Source of the DNA: WTAW01 sp964406575
GTDB taxonomy: Bacteria > Acidobacteriota > Aminicenantia > Aminicenantales > Aminicenantaceae
DNA: 64,000 nucleotides
Reading direction: 5' to 3'
NCBI GenBank assembly: GCA_964406575.1
Contig: CAYOSH010000013.1
Span: 1-64,000, forward strand
The notes below the pieces were generated by a model. It saw nothing but the letters and a program-made list of their open reading frames with translations. It was not told the origin of the DNA and searched no databases. Every line of letters starts with the position of its first letter. Positions within the stretch are counted from its first letter, which is position 1. Shown piece by piece: positions 24,958 to 35,249 of this stretch. The position numbers and the translations under genes are program-made.

Positions 24958-26247
24958 CTACTGTACGTATCCCAGCAGACGGGGTAAGAATAAAGTGATA
25001 TCAGGGAGATAGCTGATGATGAGGGTTGTCGTTGCAAGAACAAAAAGGAATGGAAGCAGAGCTTTGATGCTTTTCTCGATGGGAATTTTGCTGATGCCGC
25101 AGGCCACATAGAGGCAGATCCCTACAGGTGGTGTGATCATGCCCAAACCCACATTGGCTTCGACAAGAATACCGAGATGAATGGGTTCCATGCCAAAAGA
25201 AACAGCAACGGGAACAATAATGGGGAGCAAAACGATAATCGCTGGCAGCGCATCCATAACCATGCCGAGCAATAAAAATACGATATTCACGAACAAGACA
25301 AACACAATCCAGTTCGAGGCATATTGCGTGATAGCCCGAGCGATCTGATGGGGAATGCGTTCGAACGTCATCACAAAGGAAAGCATGGATGCTGTACCGA
25401 GAACGATCAGCACAACGCCCGACAGTGATGCGGTTTGTAAAAGTGCTTTTTTGAGGTCTGCCAGTTTGAGTTCCCTGTAGATAAAGAAAGACAAACAGAA
25501 TCCATAAATTACGGCGACTGCGGCAGCCTCGGTGGGCGTGAATATCCCTCCGTAGATCCCTCCTAATACGATGACGATCATCAACATGGGAAGGATCCCA
25601 TCTCGGATGATGCGCAGCTTCTCTTTAAAGTTAATTTTTGGAGCCAAGGGGAGCCGGAGCTTTCTCGCGAAAAAAAACACGACGGCGATGAGCGCGATGG
25701 CGTTGACAACAGACGGGAGAATCCCTGCGGCAAACAGGCCTCCGATCGATATATTAGCCACAACGCCGATGATGATGAGGTCGATCGAAGGGGGCACGAG
25801 AGAGGACGCCCCGCCGGCCGATGCAAAAAGAGCAGTCGAAAAGTCAGTGGGATACTTATTCCTCTTCATCTCAGGAAACATCACAGACCCGATAGCAGCT
25901 GTTTTTGCGCTTCCTGATCCACAGATCGCTCCAAAAAAGAACGTGGAGATCGTAACAACAATACCAAGACCACCTCGGATACGTCCGAAAAACACGAGTG
26001 TCAGGTCAACAATGCGGCGGGCAATACCCCCATAGGACATAATCGCACCCGCCAAAATGAAGAAAGGGATAGCCAATAGTGTAAAGGAATCCAAGCCCGA
26101 CATGAATTTCTGAGGTAAAAAAATGAAAAAGTCAGGATCAAAAGAAAGATATACCAGCCCAGCGAGAGCGGAAACACCGAGTGCGATCCCGATGGGCACG
26201 GACAGCACAAGCGCTGCAAAAAATACAATGAATATAACGACTCCCAT
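24958..26247 (-). CDS. dctM: TRAP transporter large permease (DctM)
   Basis: The 429-residue product is hydrophobic, with about 12 membrane segments. Family signatures include PFFILAGAIMSYGGIARRIVDL, FGAICGSGSAKTAAIGSVMFPEM, VPPSIDLIIIG and the C-terminal EANVGLGMITPPVGICLYVACGIS. With the small permease and binding protein it imports an organic acid driven by sodium or proton gradients. GGGGAG lies three bases before the ATG. It is the last gene of a dctP-dctQ-dctM operon, 8 bases after dctQ. Confidence 0.93.
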   Translation of the reverse strand: MGVVIFIVFFAALVLSVPIGIALGVSALAGLVYLSFDPDFFIFLPQKFMSGLDSFTLLAIPFFILAGAIMSYGGIARRIVDLTLVFFGRIRGGLGIVVTISTFFFGAICGSGSAKTAAIGSVMFPEMKRNKYPTDFSTALFASAGGASSLVPPSIDLIIIGVVANISIGGLFAAGILPSVVNAIALIAVVFFFARKLRLPLAPKINFKEKLRIIRDGILPMLMIVIVLGGIYGGIFTPTEAAAVAVIYGFCLSFFIYRELKLADLKKALLQTASLSGVVLIVLGTASMLSFVMTFERIPHQIARAITQYASNWIVFVLFVNIVFLLLGMVMDALPAIIVLLPIIVPVAVSFGMEPIHLGILVEANVGLGMITPPVGICLYVACGISKIPIEKSIKALLPFLFVLATTTLIISYLPDITLFLPRLLGYVQ

Positions 26248-26255
26248 GTTCTCCC

Positions 26256-26783
26256 CTACTGTGCGGGATTCTCGACCTTTTCTTTATTACGGATATCCAA
26301 TTTTTTATTACGGATATCCAACCACCAGTTTCGTAGAACGTAATAGAACATCAAGAAGCCGCCCACCACTGCTGAGGAATAAGGCACGGCCATGGACATT
26401 TGCGTACTCGGTGCAACTTGTTTCGCCATGCTCAATGTAAATTCCGTTGCTTTCCAGACAAATATCGCGAGGAATCCAGCGACAATAAAAGTGACGAACG
26501 TGCCGATCGTCTTCTGAAGTCGTTTACCGAAACGGTCTACGAGAAACCTCAGGGCAAAATGCGATTTTGTTTTAAATGCATAAGCAGCAGCCAGGGTGGC
26601 CAGCCACAAAAAAAGGTATCTCGCCAGTTCTTCAGACCAAGCGAGAGAAAGATGAAAGATGTACCGGAAGAGGACCTGGATGAATGTTACGCCCACTATA
26701 GCCACCAGAATCACACATAAGGACAACTCTAGAGGCTGCGTAAAAAGCGGCTTAGATGTCTTTTCGTTGGATTTCTTACTCAT
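26256..26783 (-). CDS. dctQ: TRAP transporter small permease (DctQ)
   Basis: The 175-residue product has four membrane segments (LELSLCVILVAIVGVTFIQVLFRY; SEELARYLFLWLATLAAAYAF; TIGTFVTFIVAGFLAIFVW; PYSSAVVGGFLMFYYVL), with the SEELARYLFLW motif of DctQ. The longer frame starts at 26852, but the ATG at 26783 overlaps the dctP stop by 8 bases and gives a normal-length protein. The C-terminus repeats LDIRNK twice because of a 21-base tandem duplication. Confidence 0.88.
   Translation of the reverse strand: MSKKSNEKTSKPLFTQPLELSLCVILVAIVGVTFIQVLFRYIFHLSLAWSEELARYLFLWLATLAAAYAFKTKSHFALRFLVDRFGKRLQKTIGTFVTFIVAGFLAIFVWKATEFTLSMAKQVAPSTQMSMAVPYSSAVVGGFLMFYYVLRNWWLDIRNKKLDIRNKEKVENPAQ
26284..26321. 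repeat. 21-base tandem duplication inside the dctQ 3' end
   Basis: TTATTACGGATATCCAA occurs at 26284-26300 and again at 26305-26321, an offset of exactly 21 bases. It keeps the frame and doubles LDIRNK in the cytoplasmic tail. Confidence 0.85.
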
Positions 26784-27834
26784 TCTTGGTATCGATAACT
26801 TTTTCGATGAGTGCCATCCCCCCGACCTTTTCCGCATTGTGCCTGTACACACGTTCGACTTTTTCCCGGAAAGGGCCTTTATCCACCTCGTAGAACTCCA
26901 ATCCTAATTCTTTGAGTTCGGCCAATGCAGATTCTGTGAGAGCGGCCATGGTTTCACGCTCGGCAAATACTGATGCTTTTCCCGCTTTCAATACAGCGGC
27001 CTGCACATCCAAGGGAAGCTTATCATAAATTTTTTTGCTGAAGATCAGTGCGATTACTAAAAACATGTGGTTTGTGTAAGAGACATACTTGGTCACTTCG
27101 TAGAATTTCTCATACAGAAGGTCGAGATGATCTGTCTCGGCGCCATCCACAACCCCGGTCTGCAGGGCTGAATAGAGCTCACCAAATGCCATCGGCGTGG
27201 CTTGAGCGCCCAAAGCGTTGAAGGATTCAATCAACATTGGGCTGGCCATGACCCTAAGTTTTATGCCCTTCAAATCATCAGGAACTAAAACAGGTCTCTT
27301 GGAGTTCCAGACATTCCGAATCCCCGAGAACCAATAGCCGAGAACCAAACAATTGAGCTTTTTCTCCACGGTCCGGGCTAAATCTTGACCAATTGGCCCG
27401 TCGATAACACTGTAACAGTGATCAAGATCCCGGAAAATAAAAGGGAGGTTGAAAAGCTCGGCTTCAGGAACAGATGTGGACAACCCGCCCGCTGTACTCG
27501 ATGCATTGGCGGCTATCAATCCCAGTTTCACCATCTGAGTGCTTTCTTCCTCAGAACCGAGTTGTGAATTCGGAAAAATTTGCACCTCTACAGCGCCCCC
27601 CGTTTCAGCTTCAAGGACTTCTTTAAACTTTTCATAACCTTTTTGGAAAGGATGTCTTTCATTTCCGTTATGGGCCACTTTTAAAACGATCTTTTTTACT
27701 TTTTTCCCCGTCGGAACTGAAGTTTCAGTGGTTTCTTTACAGCAAATGGAAAGGAACACCAGGGAAAAAATAACGGCAATGGTAATACGAACTCTCATGG
27801 TTTTATTATCATTCCTCATTCGGTTTCCGATCAT
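26776..27834 (-). CDS. dctP: TRAP transporter solute-binding protein (DctP)
   Basis: The 352-residue product has a lipoprotein-like signal (LVFLSICC) and a DctP domain. Visible text: LKVAHNGNERHPFQKGYEKFKEVLEAETGGAVEVQIFPNSQLGSEEE, then LKGIKLRVMASPMLIESFNALGAQATPMAFGELYSALQTGVVDGAE, the classic ligand-binding region with the conserved Arg (in LRVM) that holds a carboxylate. It captures the substrate in the periplasm for DctQM. The exact start is unclear: 27834, 27819 and 27798 are all ATG in frame and none has an ideal ribosome site. The ligand is unknown. Confidence 0.9.
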   Translation of the reverse strand: MIGNRMRNDNKTMRVRITIAVIFSLVFLSICCKETTETSVPTGKKVKKIVLKVAHNGNERHPFQKGYEKFKEVLEAETGGAVEVQIFPNSQLGSEEESTQMVKLGLIAANASSTAGGLSTSVPEAELFNLPFIFRDLDHCYSVIDGPIGQDLARTVEKKLNCLVLGYWFSGIRNVWNSKRPVLVPDDLKGIKLRVMASPMLIESFNALGAQATPMAFGELYSALQTGVVDGAETDHLDLLYEKFYEVTKYVSYTNHMFLVIALIFSKKIYDKLPLDVQAAVLKAGKASVFAERETMAALTESALAELKELGLEFYEVDKGPFREKVERVYRHNAEKVGGMALIEKVIDTKNE

Positions 27835-28143
27835 CTCTTCTAGGTATAATGCCCGTCGATTCCTCCCTAGAGTTTATGATTCTAGTCAATAATTGAACAT
27901 ATTTCAACTAAAACATAAAATCCGTGTAAAGATTCTATTGACAGCTGCTATTTGAGTGAATAAGATGCAATTTGGGATATAAAAGAGCATACAAATCAGA
28001 AACTGGATTCGAGGTTCTCTATAATCCTGATTTCTTCATGCGATCCTTTATTCCATACGATTGCATTATTTCTTCCATATCTTCTGGGTCATTATAATGA
28101 GTGCTAGCCTTTCGCCTTTATATTTAAAAAAGAGGAGTCTTTA
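27835..28143. other. 309-base intergenic region upstream of dctP
   Basis: AT-rich, with no recognisable gene or relic. It should contain the promoter for the minus-strand TRAP operon. Confidence 0.5.
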
Positions 28144-28251
28144 ATGAATATCAGCAAGGATTATGATTGCCCTGTGAGTTTATTTGAGGAATTCTGCGAG
28201 TTCATAAAACCTGACATAAAAACACACGTTTTCTTGACATGTTTTTTTTAA
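28144..28251 (+). CDS. Possible 35-residue small protein
   Basis: An ATG with GAGGAG about 6 bases upstream opens a 35-codon frame (MNISKDYDCPVSLFEEFCEF ... ending TCFF). I do not recognise it. A TTGACA box lies at 28234-28239 inside its end and could be a -35 element for the next locus. It may be a leader peptide, a gene stub like others nearby, or chance. Confidence 0.25.
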   Translation: MNISKDYDCPVSLFEEFCEFIKPDIKTHVFLTCFF

Positions 28252-28275
28252 AATTGAGTTAAGAAGATCAAGAGC

Positions 28276-28991
28276 ATGAGTAAAATTGGAGTTCTAACCT
28301 TATTTTGTACATTTATTGTTTTGGTACCAGTATTCAATGCATCTGCTCAGAAATCCAAACAAAGGTATGAGATCCTGAGGCTCATAAGACAAGAAAAACT
28401 CGATCTCGTTCTGCCAGGTGCGATGAGGGATAACAATGTCGACATGTCAACAACACTTCCTATCGCTAATGGCCTATCTCACACGGCATATTTAAGCATG
28501 ACCAAGGCCTTGGGCGAGAAATACTCCAGCAGAATTGTGTCTGCAGAGAATGTTATCACGGATTTTCGAGTGAGACGAGTGCAGCGCGAAATCATTGAAT
28601 TTTCAAATGCCTGTGAAATACAAAGACAAATTATGGATGAGGCCCTCCGAAGGATCAAGCCAGGGATAACGACTCGTGAAGAAACCGGCTGGTGGGCGCA
28701 GGACCAACTGTGGGCGCTAGGACTCCCTCCATCATACGAAGCAGCCACCTTACATCTTCCTTATTTGCCGGGAGTATCCCATTCTGAAGTCTCAGACCGT
28801 TCAGCGACCGGGCAACCGGGGTATGTTTTTCAGCGAGGTGATTTTGTCTCATGGGATATGGCTATCGGATATTTGAACTTCGGTAGTGGGGAAAACGGGT
28901 GAGTATCAGTTATGAAGACAATTCGATCGTCACTGAAAAGGGCATCGAAGCGCTCTATCCCTGGCATGAGGAAATCTTGATCATACGCTAA
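28276..28991 (+). pseudogene. M24-family aminopeptidase with two internal deletions
   Basis: The first frame (208 codons, 28276-28902) has a signal peptide, EILRLIRQEKLDLVLPGAMRDNNVDM, then jumps to RIVSAENVITDFRVRRVQREI and continues through GITTREETGWWAQDQLWALG to RGDFVSWDMAIGYLNFG before stopping. Compared with the intact homologue at 52315-53757, about 90 codons after the VDM motif and about 200 codons after the GD-x-D region are missing. The last frame (about 28905-28991) encodes VTEKGIEALYPWHEEILIIR, the normal M24 C-terminus, out of frame. The metal ligands in the missing part are lost, so it cannot be an active peptidase. Confidence 0.75.
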
Positions 28992-29088
28992 CAACGTATC
29001 CGGGATCATGAATAAATTAAATTTACATAACTTGAATTTGTTTTTAAATATCATTTGATGTTTTAATTAAAGGAGGAGGAAGGAAACG

Positions 29089-30984
29089 ATGTCAAAATTT
29101 CACTTGAAAGTATTTTTCACCATTGTATTTTGTCTCTGTGTGGTGCTGTCCGGCCAGGCATTGACATCTCAGTCACAAAAATCATCTGAGCCTAAACTTG
29201 AACTCACGCTCAAAGAAAGCGTTATGGTTCCGATGAGAGACGGAGTCAGATTATCGACAGACCTCTATTTTCCGAATAGAGCCGATAAAAATCTGCCGGT
29301 GATTCTCATCCGAACACCTTATAATAAGAATGAATTTAGAGATCAAAAACAAAGTCCACAGGCATATAAGTTCGTGTCTCATGGTTTTGTCGTTGCGATC
29401 CAAGATTGTCGTGGGAAATTCGAATCAGAAGGCATTTATTCACCACCTGCAGGTCAGGAGGCTGAGGATGGCTATGACGCGGTGGATTGGCTGGCGAAGC
29501 AACCATGGAGCAACGGCAAGATCGGTACTTTTGGCTGCTCTTACCCGGCCGAAGTTCAAGCAGCGCAGGCTCCTCTAAGACATCCGAACCTCACTTGTAT
29601 GATTCCGCAATGTGGTCCTATGATCGGTGCGGCCAATGGCCGTTACAGATACTGGTCCGGTTTTAAGGGCGGTGTCCTGGATTTGGCTGCAAGCATTTCG
29701 TGGTATTTTAGGGCTGCCTCCAAATATTCTTTTAAACCCCCGGCCGGCCTATCCGATGATGAGGTTCTTACGATCCGACATTTTTTTGACCCGGGTCCTA
29801 CAAATTTTCCTGACGTTGATTTTGAAAAGCTGAATTGGCATTTACCGATCGTTGACATCATGAAAAAGGCGGGTTCACCGCCCAACGATTGGGAAAAATT
29901 GATTACAACTGACTTTGGCGATCCGTGGTGGCACGATGTGATGGGCTATTATGATGGCACAGAAAAAATAGATGTGCCAGCGCTGCATATGAGCTGTTGG
30001 TACGACCCCAGCGTGGATGAAACGATTTATGAATTCAATTATTTTAGGGAAAATTCCGTATCGGAAACTTCTGCTAATAATCAGTTTGTGATTATCTCAG
30101 GTATGACACATTGTGGCTTCGAGAGGGCTACAGAACACACAATAATCGGTGAGCGTGATGTCGGAGATGCGAGGCTCGATTACTGGGACATCTATATCAA
30201 GTGGTTTGAGTACTGGTTAAAAGGAGTGAATAACGGCATTACGAATATGCCGAAAGTGCGGTATTACACGATGGGGCGAAACGAATGGCAATCAGCGGAT
30301 GTTTGGCCAGTCCCTGAAACTCAATACACAAAGTACTTCCTCCACAGCCGGGGGCATGCGAACAGCCGGAATGGAGATGGATGGCTTTCGATAGACGAAC
30401 CAGAGGATAATCAATCCGATGTATTTATCTATGATCCGGGGAATCCAGTTCCTTCTGTTGGAGGTCAGCGAGGCACTTCATATGGAACTCCTGCGGGGGC
30501 CATCGATCAAGCGCCAGTTGAACTTCGTAATGATGTTTTGGTCTACACAACTCCAGTATTAGAGAAAGACATTGAAGTCACGGGTCCGATTGCAATAGTT
30601 CTTTATGTCTCTTCATCCGCAAAAGACACAGATTTCACTTCTAAACTGGTGGATGTGTATCCCGATGGTACAGCCTACAATATTCAACAGGGGATTTTCC
30701 GGGCAAGATATCGAGAGGGATTCACCAAGAAAGTCTGGATGGAAAAGGGAGGAGTGTATAAAGTTCAGATCGATCTGGATGCGACCAGCAATACCTTTAA
30801 AGAGGGACACAGAATCCGTGTGCAAGTCTCGAGCAGCGATTTTCCACTGTTCGAACGAAACCTGAACACCGGAGGCAATAATTATGATGAAACAGAATGG
30901 CTGATCGCAGAGAACACGATCCACCATTCCAAGCAGTATCCTTCCCACATTGTGCTGCCCATCATCCCGGAAAACAAGGATTAG
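29089..30984 (+). CDS. CocE/NonD-family X-Pro dipeptidyl-peptidase (S15-type hydrolase), secreted
   Basis: The 631-residue product has a signal peptide and an alpha/beta-hydrolase domain followed by the C-terminal jelly-roll (from about 430, ITGPIAIVLYVSSSAKDTDFTSKLVDVYPDG) of the CocE/PepX family. The likely triad is S151 (GTFGCSYPAE), D306 (SCWYDPSVDE) and H341 (SGMTHCGFE). Such enzymes cut after X-Pro or hydrolyse esters; peptide use fits the many peptidases here. AGGAGGA lies before the ATG. It is followed 51 bases later by a secreted protein gene on the same strand. Confidence 0.85.
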   Translation: MSKFHLKVFFTIVFCLCVVLSGQALTSQSQKSSEPKLELTLKESVMVPMRDGVRLSTDLYFPNRADKNLPVILIRTPYNKNEFRDQKQSPQAYKFVSHGFVVAIQDCRGKFESEGIYSPPAGQEAEDGYDAVDWLAKQPWSNGKIGTFGCSYPAEVQAAQAPLRHPNLTCMIPQCGPMIGAANGRYRYWSGFKGGVLDLAASISWYFRAASKYSFKPPAGLSDDEVLTIRHFFDPGPTNFPDVDFEKLNWHLPIVDIMKKAGSPPNDWEKLITTDFGDPWWHDVMGYYDGTEKIDVPALHMSCWYDPSVDETIYEFNYFRENSVSETSANNQFVIISGMTHCGFERATEHTIIGERDVGDARLDYWDIYIKWFEYWLKGVNNGITNMPKVRYYTMGRNEWQSADVWPVPETQYTKYFLHSRGHANSRNGDGWLSIDEPEDNQSDVFIYDPGNPVPSVGGQRGTSYGTPAGAIDQAPVELRNDVLVYTTPVLEKDIEVTGPIAIVLYVSSSAKDTDFTSKLVDVYPDGTAYNIQQGIFRARYREGFTKKVWMEKGGVYKVQIDLDATSNTFKEGHRIRVQVSSSDFPLFERNLNTGGNNYDETEWLIAENTIHHSKQYPSHIVLPIIPENKD

Positions 30985-31035
30985 GGAAAATTTCCTCAGC
31001 CAATCCGGAAATAAACATCACATAGGAGGCAAAAG

Positions 31036-32147
31036 ATGTATAGAGAAAACACGCATACCAAGATAAGATTTTTAGTGATCCTGTTCTTCCTTGGTTTTCT
31101 ATTTTGCAGAGTAAGCTACGCACAAAAACCCATTCTCACCGATGAATTCGACCGCTTTTTGGTGACCGAAGAAACAAAAATCGGCGACATAATCGGACAG
31201 ATCGAACTGGTGTTTCCGAATCCCAAAAAGATCACCTGGAGTTTGGTTCCACCGGTTCCTGGAGGAGACCGGAGACACTACCTGAAGGAAGGCCAGCTCG
31301 ATGCCACAACAATCGTCGAAATCGACCCCGATACTGCCGAGATAAGGCTTAAGGAGCATCCTGCCCAATACCCAGCTCATTATTACGCCGAAGTCCGCGC
31401 GACGAATGAGGACGGGTTAATGGAACAGGTTCTCATCATCATAGCGCTCGAAGAAACACCCAAACGAGAAAATGCGTTGGATATCTTCACTCAGCGCATA
31501 GAAACTGGACCCATACGCTTTTTTGCCACAGCGGCGGTCGATCCCAAAAAGATCGAATACGCAGCAAACGTCGCCAGTGCTCTTCTCTCGAAGGACAGAA
31601 GAGGCTCTGGACGGATCTCCGCGTACCTTAAGGAAAAGAATGTGGTCATGACAATTTTTAAAACATTCGAGGAACGCAACACCTCGATCGGGTTTTACAT
31701 GCACAGAAGAAGCCTGGGATTAAGGACGCAGGACCTTGAGGACGAAGAGATCATCCCAGATTATTTGAGACTTGGCGGACCGCGAGACTTGCGCCGCGAT
31801 GCATCGGTTGAGGAGATTACCCACTTGATCCACAGAGGGGGGATCAGGGAGGCCTATCCGGGTGTTCAGAAACGGCTTGAACATGCTACGCAAGAAGCGG
31901 TCGAGCGGAATTTTTATCGCCCTCAGGATGGATTGCCCGCCGATTCATTTGCTGATGAATACTTAGCCTTCGGCCTCGATATCCTCTATGGCGTCCGCTC
32001 TCATCGGTCCTATAACGGCATGCCCCTGACACCCGAAAACCTCAAGATAATCGACCCGGAGCTATACGACATCCTCTCGTTTCTCTTCCCTACCCGGGAA
32101 GAGTTCTTTAAGGAAATGGGATGGGAAAAAGATCTAAAGGAAGGTCA

Positions 32148-32151
<4 letters not shown>
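31036..32151 (+). CDS. Secreted hypothetical protein with cadherin-like N-terminal half
   Basis: The 371-residue product has a signal peptide (to about 29, RVSYAQ). Residues about 35-140 look like a cadherin/Ig-like strand set (DEFDRFLVTEETKIGDIIGQIELVF ... YYAEVRATNEDGLMEQVLIIIALEE). The remaining part has VEEITHLIHRGG and ADEYLAFGLDILYGVRSHRSYNGM, which suggests a metallopeptidase-like fold, but there is no HExxH. I do not assign a function. An ATGA overlap couples it to the aldo/keto reductase gene. Confidence 0.6.
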
Positions 32152-33188
<1,037 letters not shown>

Positions 33189-33194
33189 AACTGA

Positions 33195-34511
33195 ATGGCT
33201 ATGTTCGCTGGAAAAGGATCTCTCACATACAAGAAGATCTTCATCTTCTGGGTTCCCCTGGCAGCGACATGGCTGATGATGGCCGCAGAAGGACCTTTTC
33301 TCGCAGCGGTGATTGCCCGGCTCGCAGACCCCAAATTCAACCTGGCCGCATTTGGAGTTGCGTACTCCTTTGGGGTCCTCATCGAAGCACCGATCATTAT
33401 GCTCATGAGCGCTTCAACAGCCCTGGTGAAAGACCGAGATTCCTATCTAAAGCTGAGAAATTTCTCGTTGACTTTGATAGCCAGTTGCACGCTCATCATG
33501 GTCATCTTTGTCATTCCTTCGATCTTTTATTTCATCATGCAAAACCTGATCGGACTTCCTGAAAATGTTGCTCATCTCACACATCGGGCATGTCTCTTCC
33601 TTATCCCCTGGCCTGGAGCAATAGGATATAGACGTTTCTATCAAGGCGTCCTGATCCGGAGTGATCTCACTCGCCGTGTGGCGTATGGGACAATTATGCG
33701 CTTGACAACCATGACGATCGTCGCTCTGGCCTGTTTTCTATTCTTTCCTCTCAATGGAGCAACGGTTGGCACAGTCTCTTTGTCGCTAGCCGTATGCGCA
33801 GAGGCGATTGCCAGCCGTCTGATGGCGCACAAAGTTGTTAAGCAGCTCATGTCTGAAGAGCAGCCCGTGCACACAAGAAAATCCTTAAGTTACAGGTATA
33901 TCACTAGGTTTTACTATCCTTTGGCACTGACATCGATTTTAGGATTGGGCATTCACCCTATGGTCACCTTCTTCATGGGACAAAGCCGTATGCCCATCGA
34001 ATCTTTAGCCGTGCTGCCCGTGATCAACTCTCTCGTATTCATTTTCAGAAGTATGGGCCTCTCTTTCCAGGAAGTCGGAATAGCCTTGTCGGGTGAAAAA
34101 AACGAGAATTTCAAAATGCTGCGCAATTTTGCTCTGTTTCTGGGTCTCTCAGTGGTTGGCGCACTTTCTCTCATCACCTTCACATCCCTTTCCTATACAT
34201 GGTTTCACAAGATTTCAGGGCTTTCTCTGGAACTGACTCGATTCGCTCATCTTCCTGCTCAAATCTTGAGCCTTTTTCCCGGACTCACCGTCCTCATCTC
34301 CTTCCAGAGAGCTCTACTCGTGAAGAATGAAAAAACAACCCCGCTCACGATAGCTACATCCATTGAGGTTGTTGCTATCTTCACTATTTTGCTCATTACG
34401 ATCGCCGGTCTGAATCTCATCGGGGTGATAGCTGCAGTTATCGCCTATGTTATCGGACGCCTCTGTGCCAACACATATCTCTTCATCCCATGTAAAAAAG
34501 CTCTCATTTAA
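33195..34511 (+). CDS. Polytopic membrane protein, MATE/MOP-like (possibly ANKH-like)
   Basis: The 438-residue product has about 12 membrane segments and starts 7 bases after the aldo/keto reductase stop, so it is likely co-transcribed. Loop sequences such as PWPGAIGYRRFYQGVLIRSDLTRRVAYGT and the two-fold arrangement fit the MATE/MOP flippase superfamily, possibly the ANKH-like branch. The substrate is unknown. No Shine-Dalgarno is strong; the ATG at 33201 is a second choice. Confidence 0.65.
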   Translation: MAMFAGKGSLTYKKIFIFWVPLAATWLMMAAEGPFLAAVIARLADPKFNLAAFGVAYSFGVLIEAPIIMLMSASTALVKDRDSYLKLRNFSLTLIASCTLIMVIFVIPSIFYFIMQNLIGLPENVAHLTHRACLFLIPWPGAIGYRRFYQGVLIRSDLTRRVAYGTIMRLTTMTIVALACFLFFPLNGATVGTVSLSLAVCAEAIASRLMAHKVVKQLMSEEQPVHTRKSLSYRYITRFYYPLALTSILGLGIHPMVTFFMGQSRMPIESLAVLPVINSLVFIFRSMGLSFQEVGIALSGEKNENFKMLRNFALFLGLSVVGALSLITFTSLSYTWFHKISGLSLELTRFAHLPAQILSLFPGLTVLISFQRALLVKNEKTTPLTIATSIEVVAIFTILLITIAGLNLIGVIAAVIAYVIGRLCANTYLFIPCKKALI

Positions 34512-34592
34512 ATGATCTAGTTGAATTTGACAACTGTATGAGGCTGTGATATACAATTTTTTCATAATATCTTGTAAAATGATAAAAACCCT

Positions 34593-35249
34593 ATGAAATT
34601 ATTCGCTTTTGTTGGAAATTCCAACACTGGAAAAACGCGCTTGATCTCGCAATTGGTTCCAGTACTGAAACAAAAAGGCTATTCCGTTGCTGTCATCAAA
34701 CACTGTGCGCATGGTTTTGAGCTGGACACCGACGGAAAAGATTCCTGGAATTTTAACGAGGCGGGTGCAGACACCATCGCCATGGTCTCACCGGAACGAT
34801 TGGCAATACTCAGCTACAACCAGGACGAACCCAGCCCTGAAAGTATAGCTGTGAAGCACTTCGAGAGCCCTGATATCGTCCTTGTCGAAGGTTTTAAAGG
34901 GGATAAATCGATCAGGAAAATCGAAGTTCTTAAAAAAGGAATTTCAGAAAAGATAGAGAGCCTTCCAGAAGAGCTTTTTGCTGTAGTCTCTGACTTTGAT
35001 ATCGACACAGACAAATCCGTATTCCAGCCTGATCAGATCAATCAGATCGCAGATAAAATCCAAGGCTCGGTGATCAAACGGAAATCGTCGATCGCCCTTC
35101 ATATCGATGGAGCTTCGATTCCCATGAATGATTTTGTCCAGAAGATCTTCACGAATGCTATACTGGGAATGGTTCGTTCATTAGAAGGGATCAACGAGAA
35201 TCCAGCGCGTATCACCTTATCCCTTTTTATGGAAGGAGAAAAACGATGA
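34593..35249 (+). CDS. mobB: Molybdopterin-guanine dinucleotide biosynthesis protein MobB
   Basis: The 218-residue product has a P-loop at residues 8-15 (GNSNTGKT) and the MobB text VAVIKHCAHGFELDTDGKDSWNFNEAGADTIAMVSPERLA, then DIVLVEGFKGD. MobB binds GTP and helps MobA attach GMP to molybdopterin. No mobA is nearby. Its stop overlaps the next start (ATGA), tying it to a membrane protein gene. The riboswitch-bearing TonB receptor gene converges on this pair, supporting a shared Mo/W role. Confidence 0.88.
   Translation: MKLFAFVGNSNTGKTRLISQLVPVLKQKGYSVAVIKHCAHGFELDTDGKDSWNFNEAGADTIAMVSPERLAILSYNQDEPSPESIAVKHFESPDIVLVEGFKGDKSIRKIEVLKKGISEKIESLPEELFAVVSDFDIDTDKSVFQPDQINQIADKIQGSVIKRKSSIALHIDGASIPMNDFVQKIFTNAILGMVRSLEGINENPARITLSLFMEGEKR

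Noticed and set aside
27960..28143. Possible RNA element upstream of the M24 relic
   Set aside because: No consistent stem or known motif can be seen by eye.
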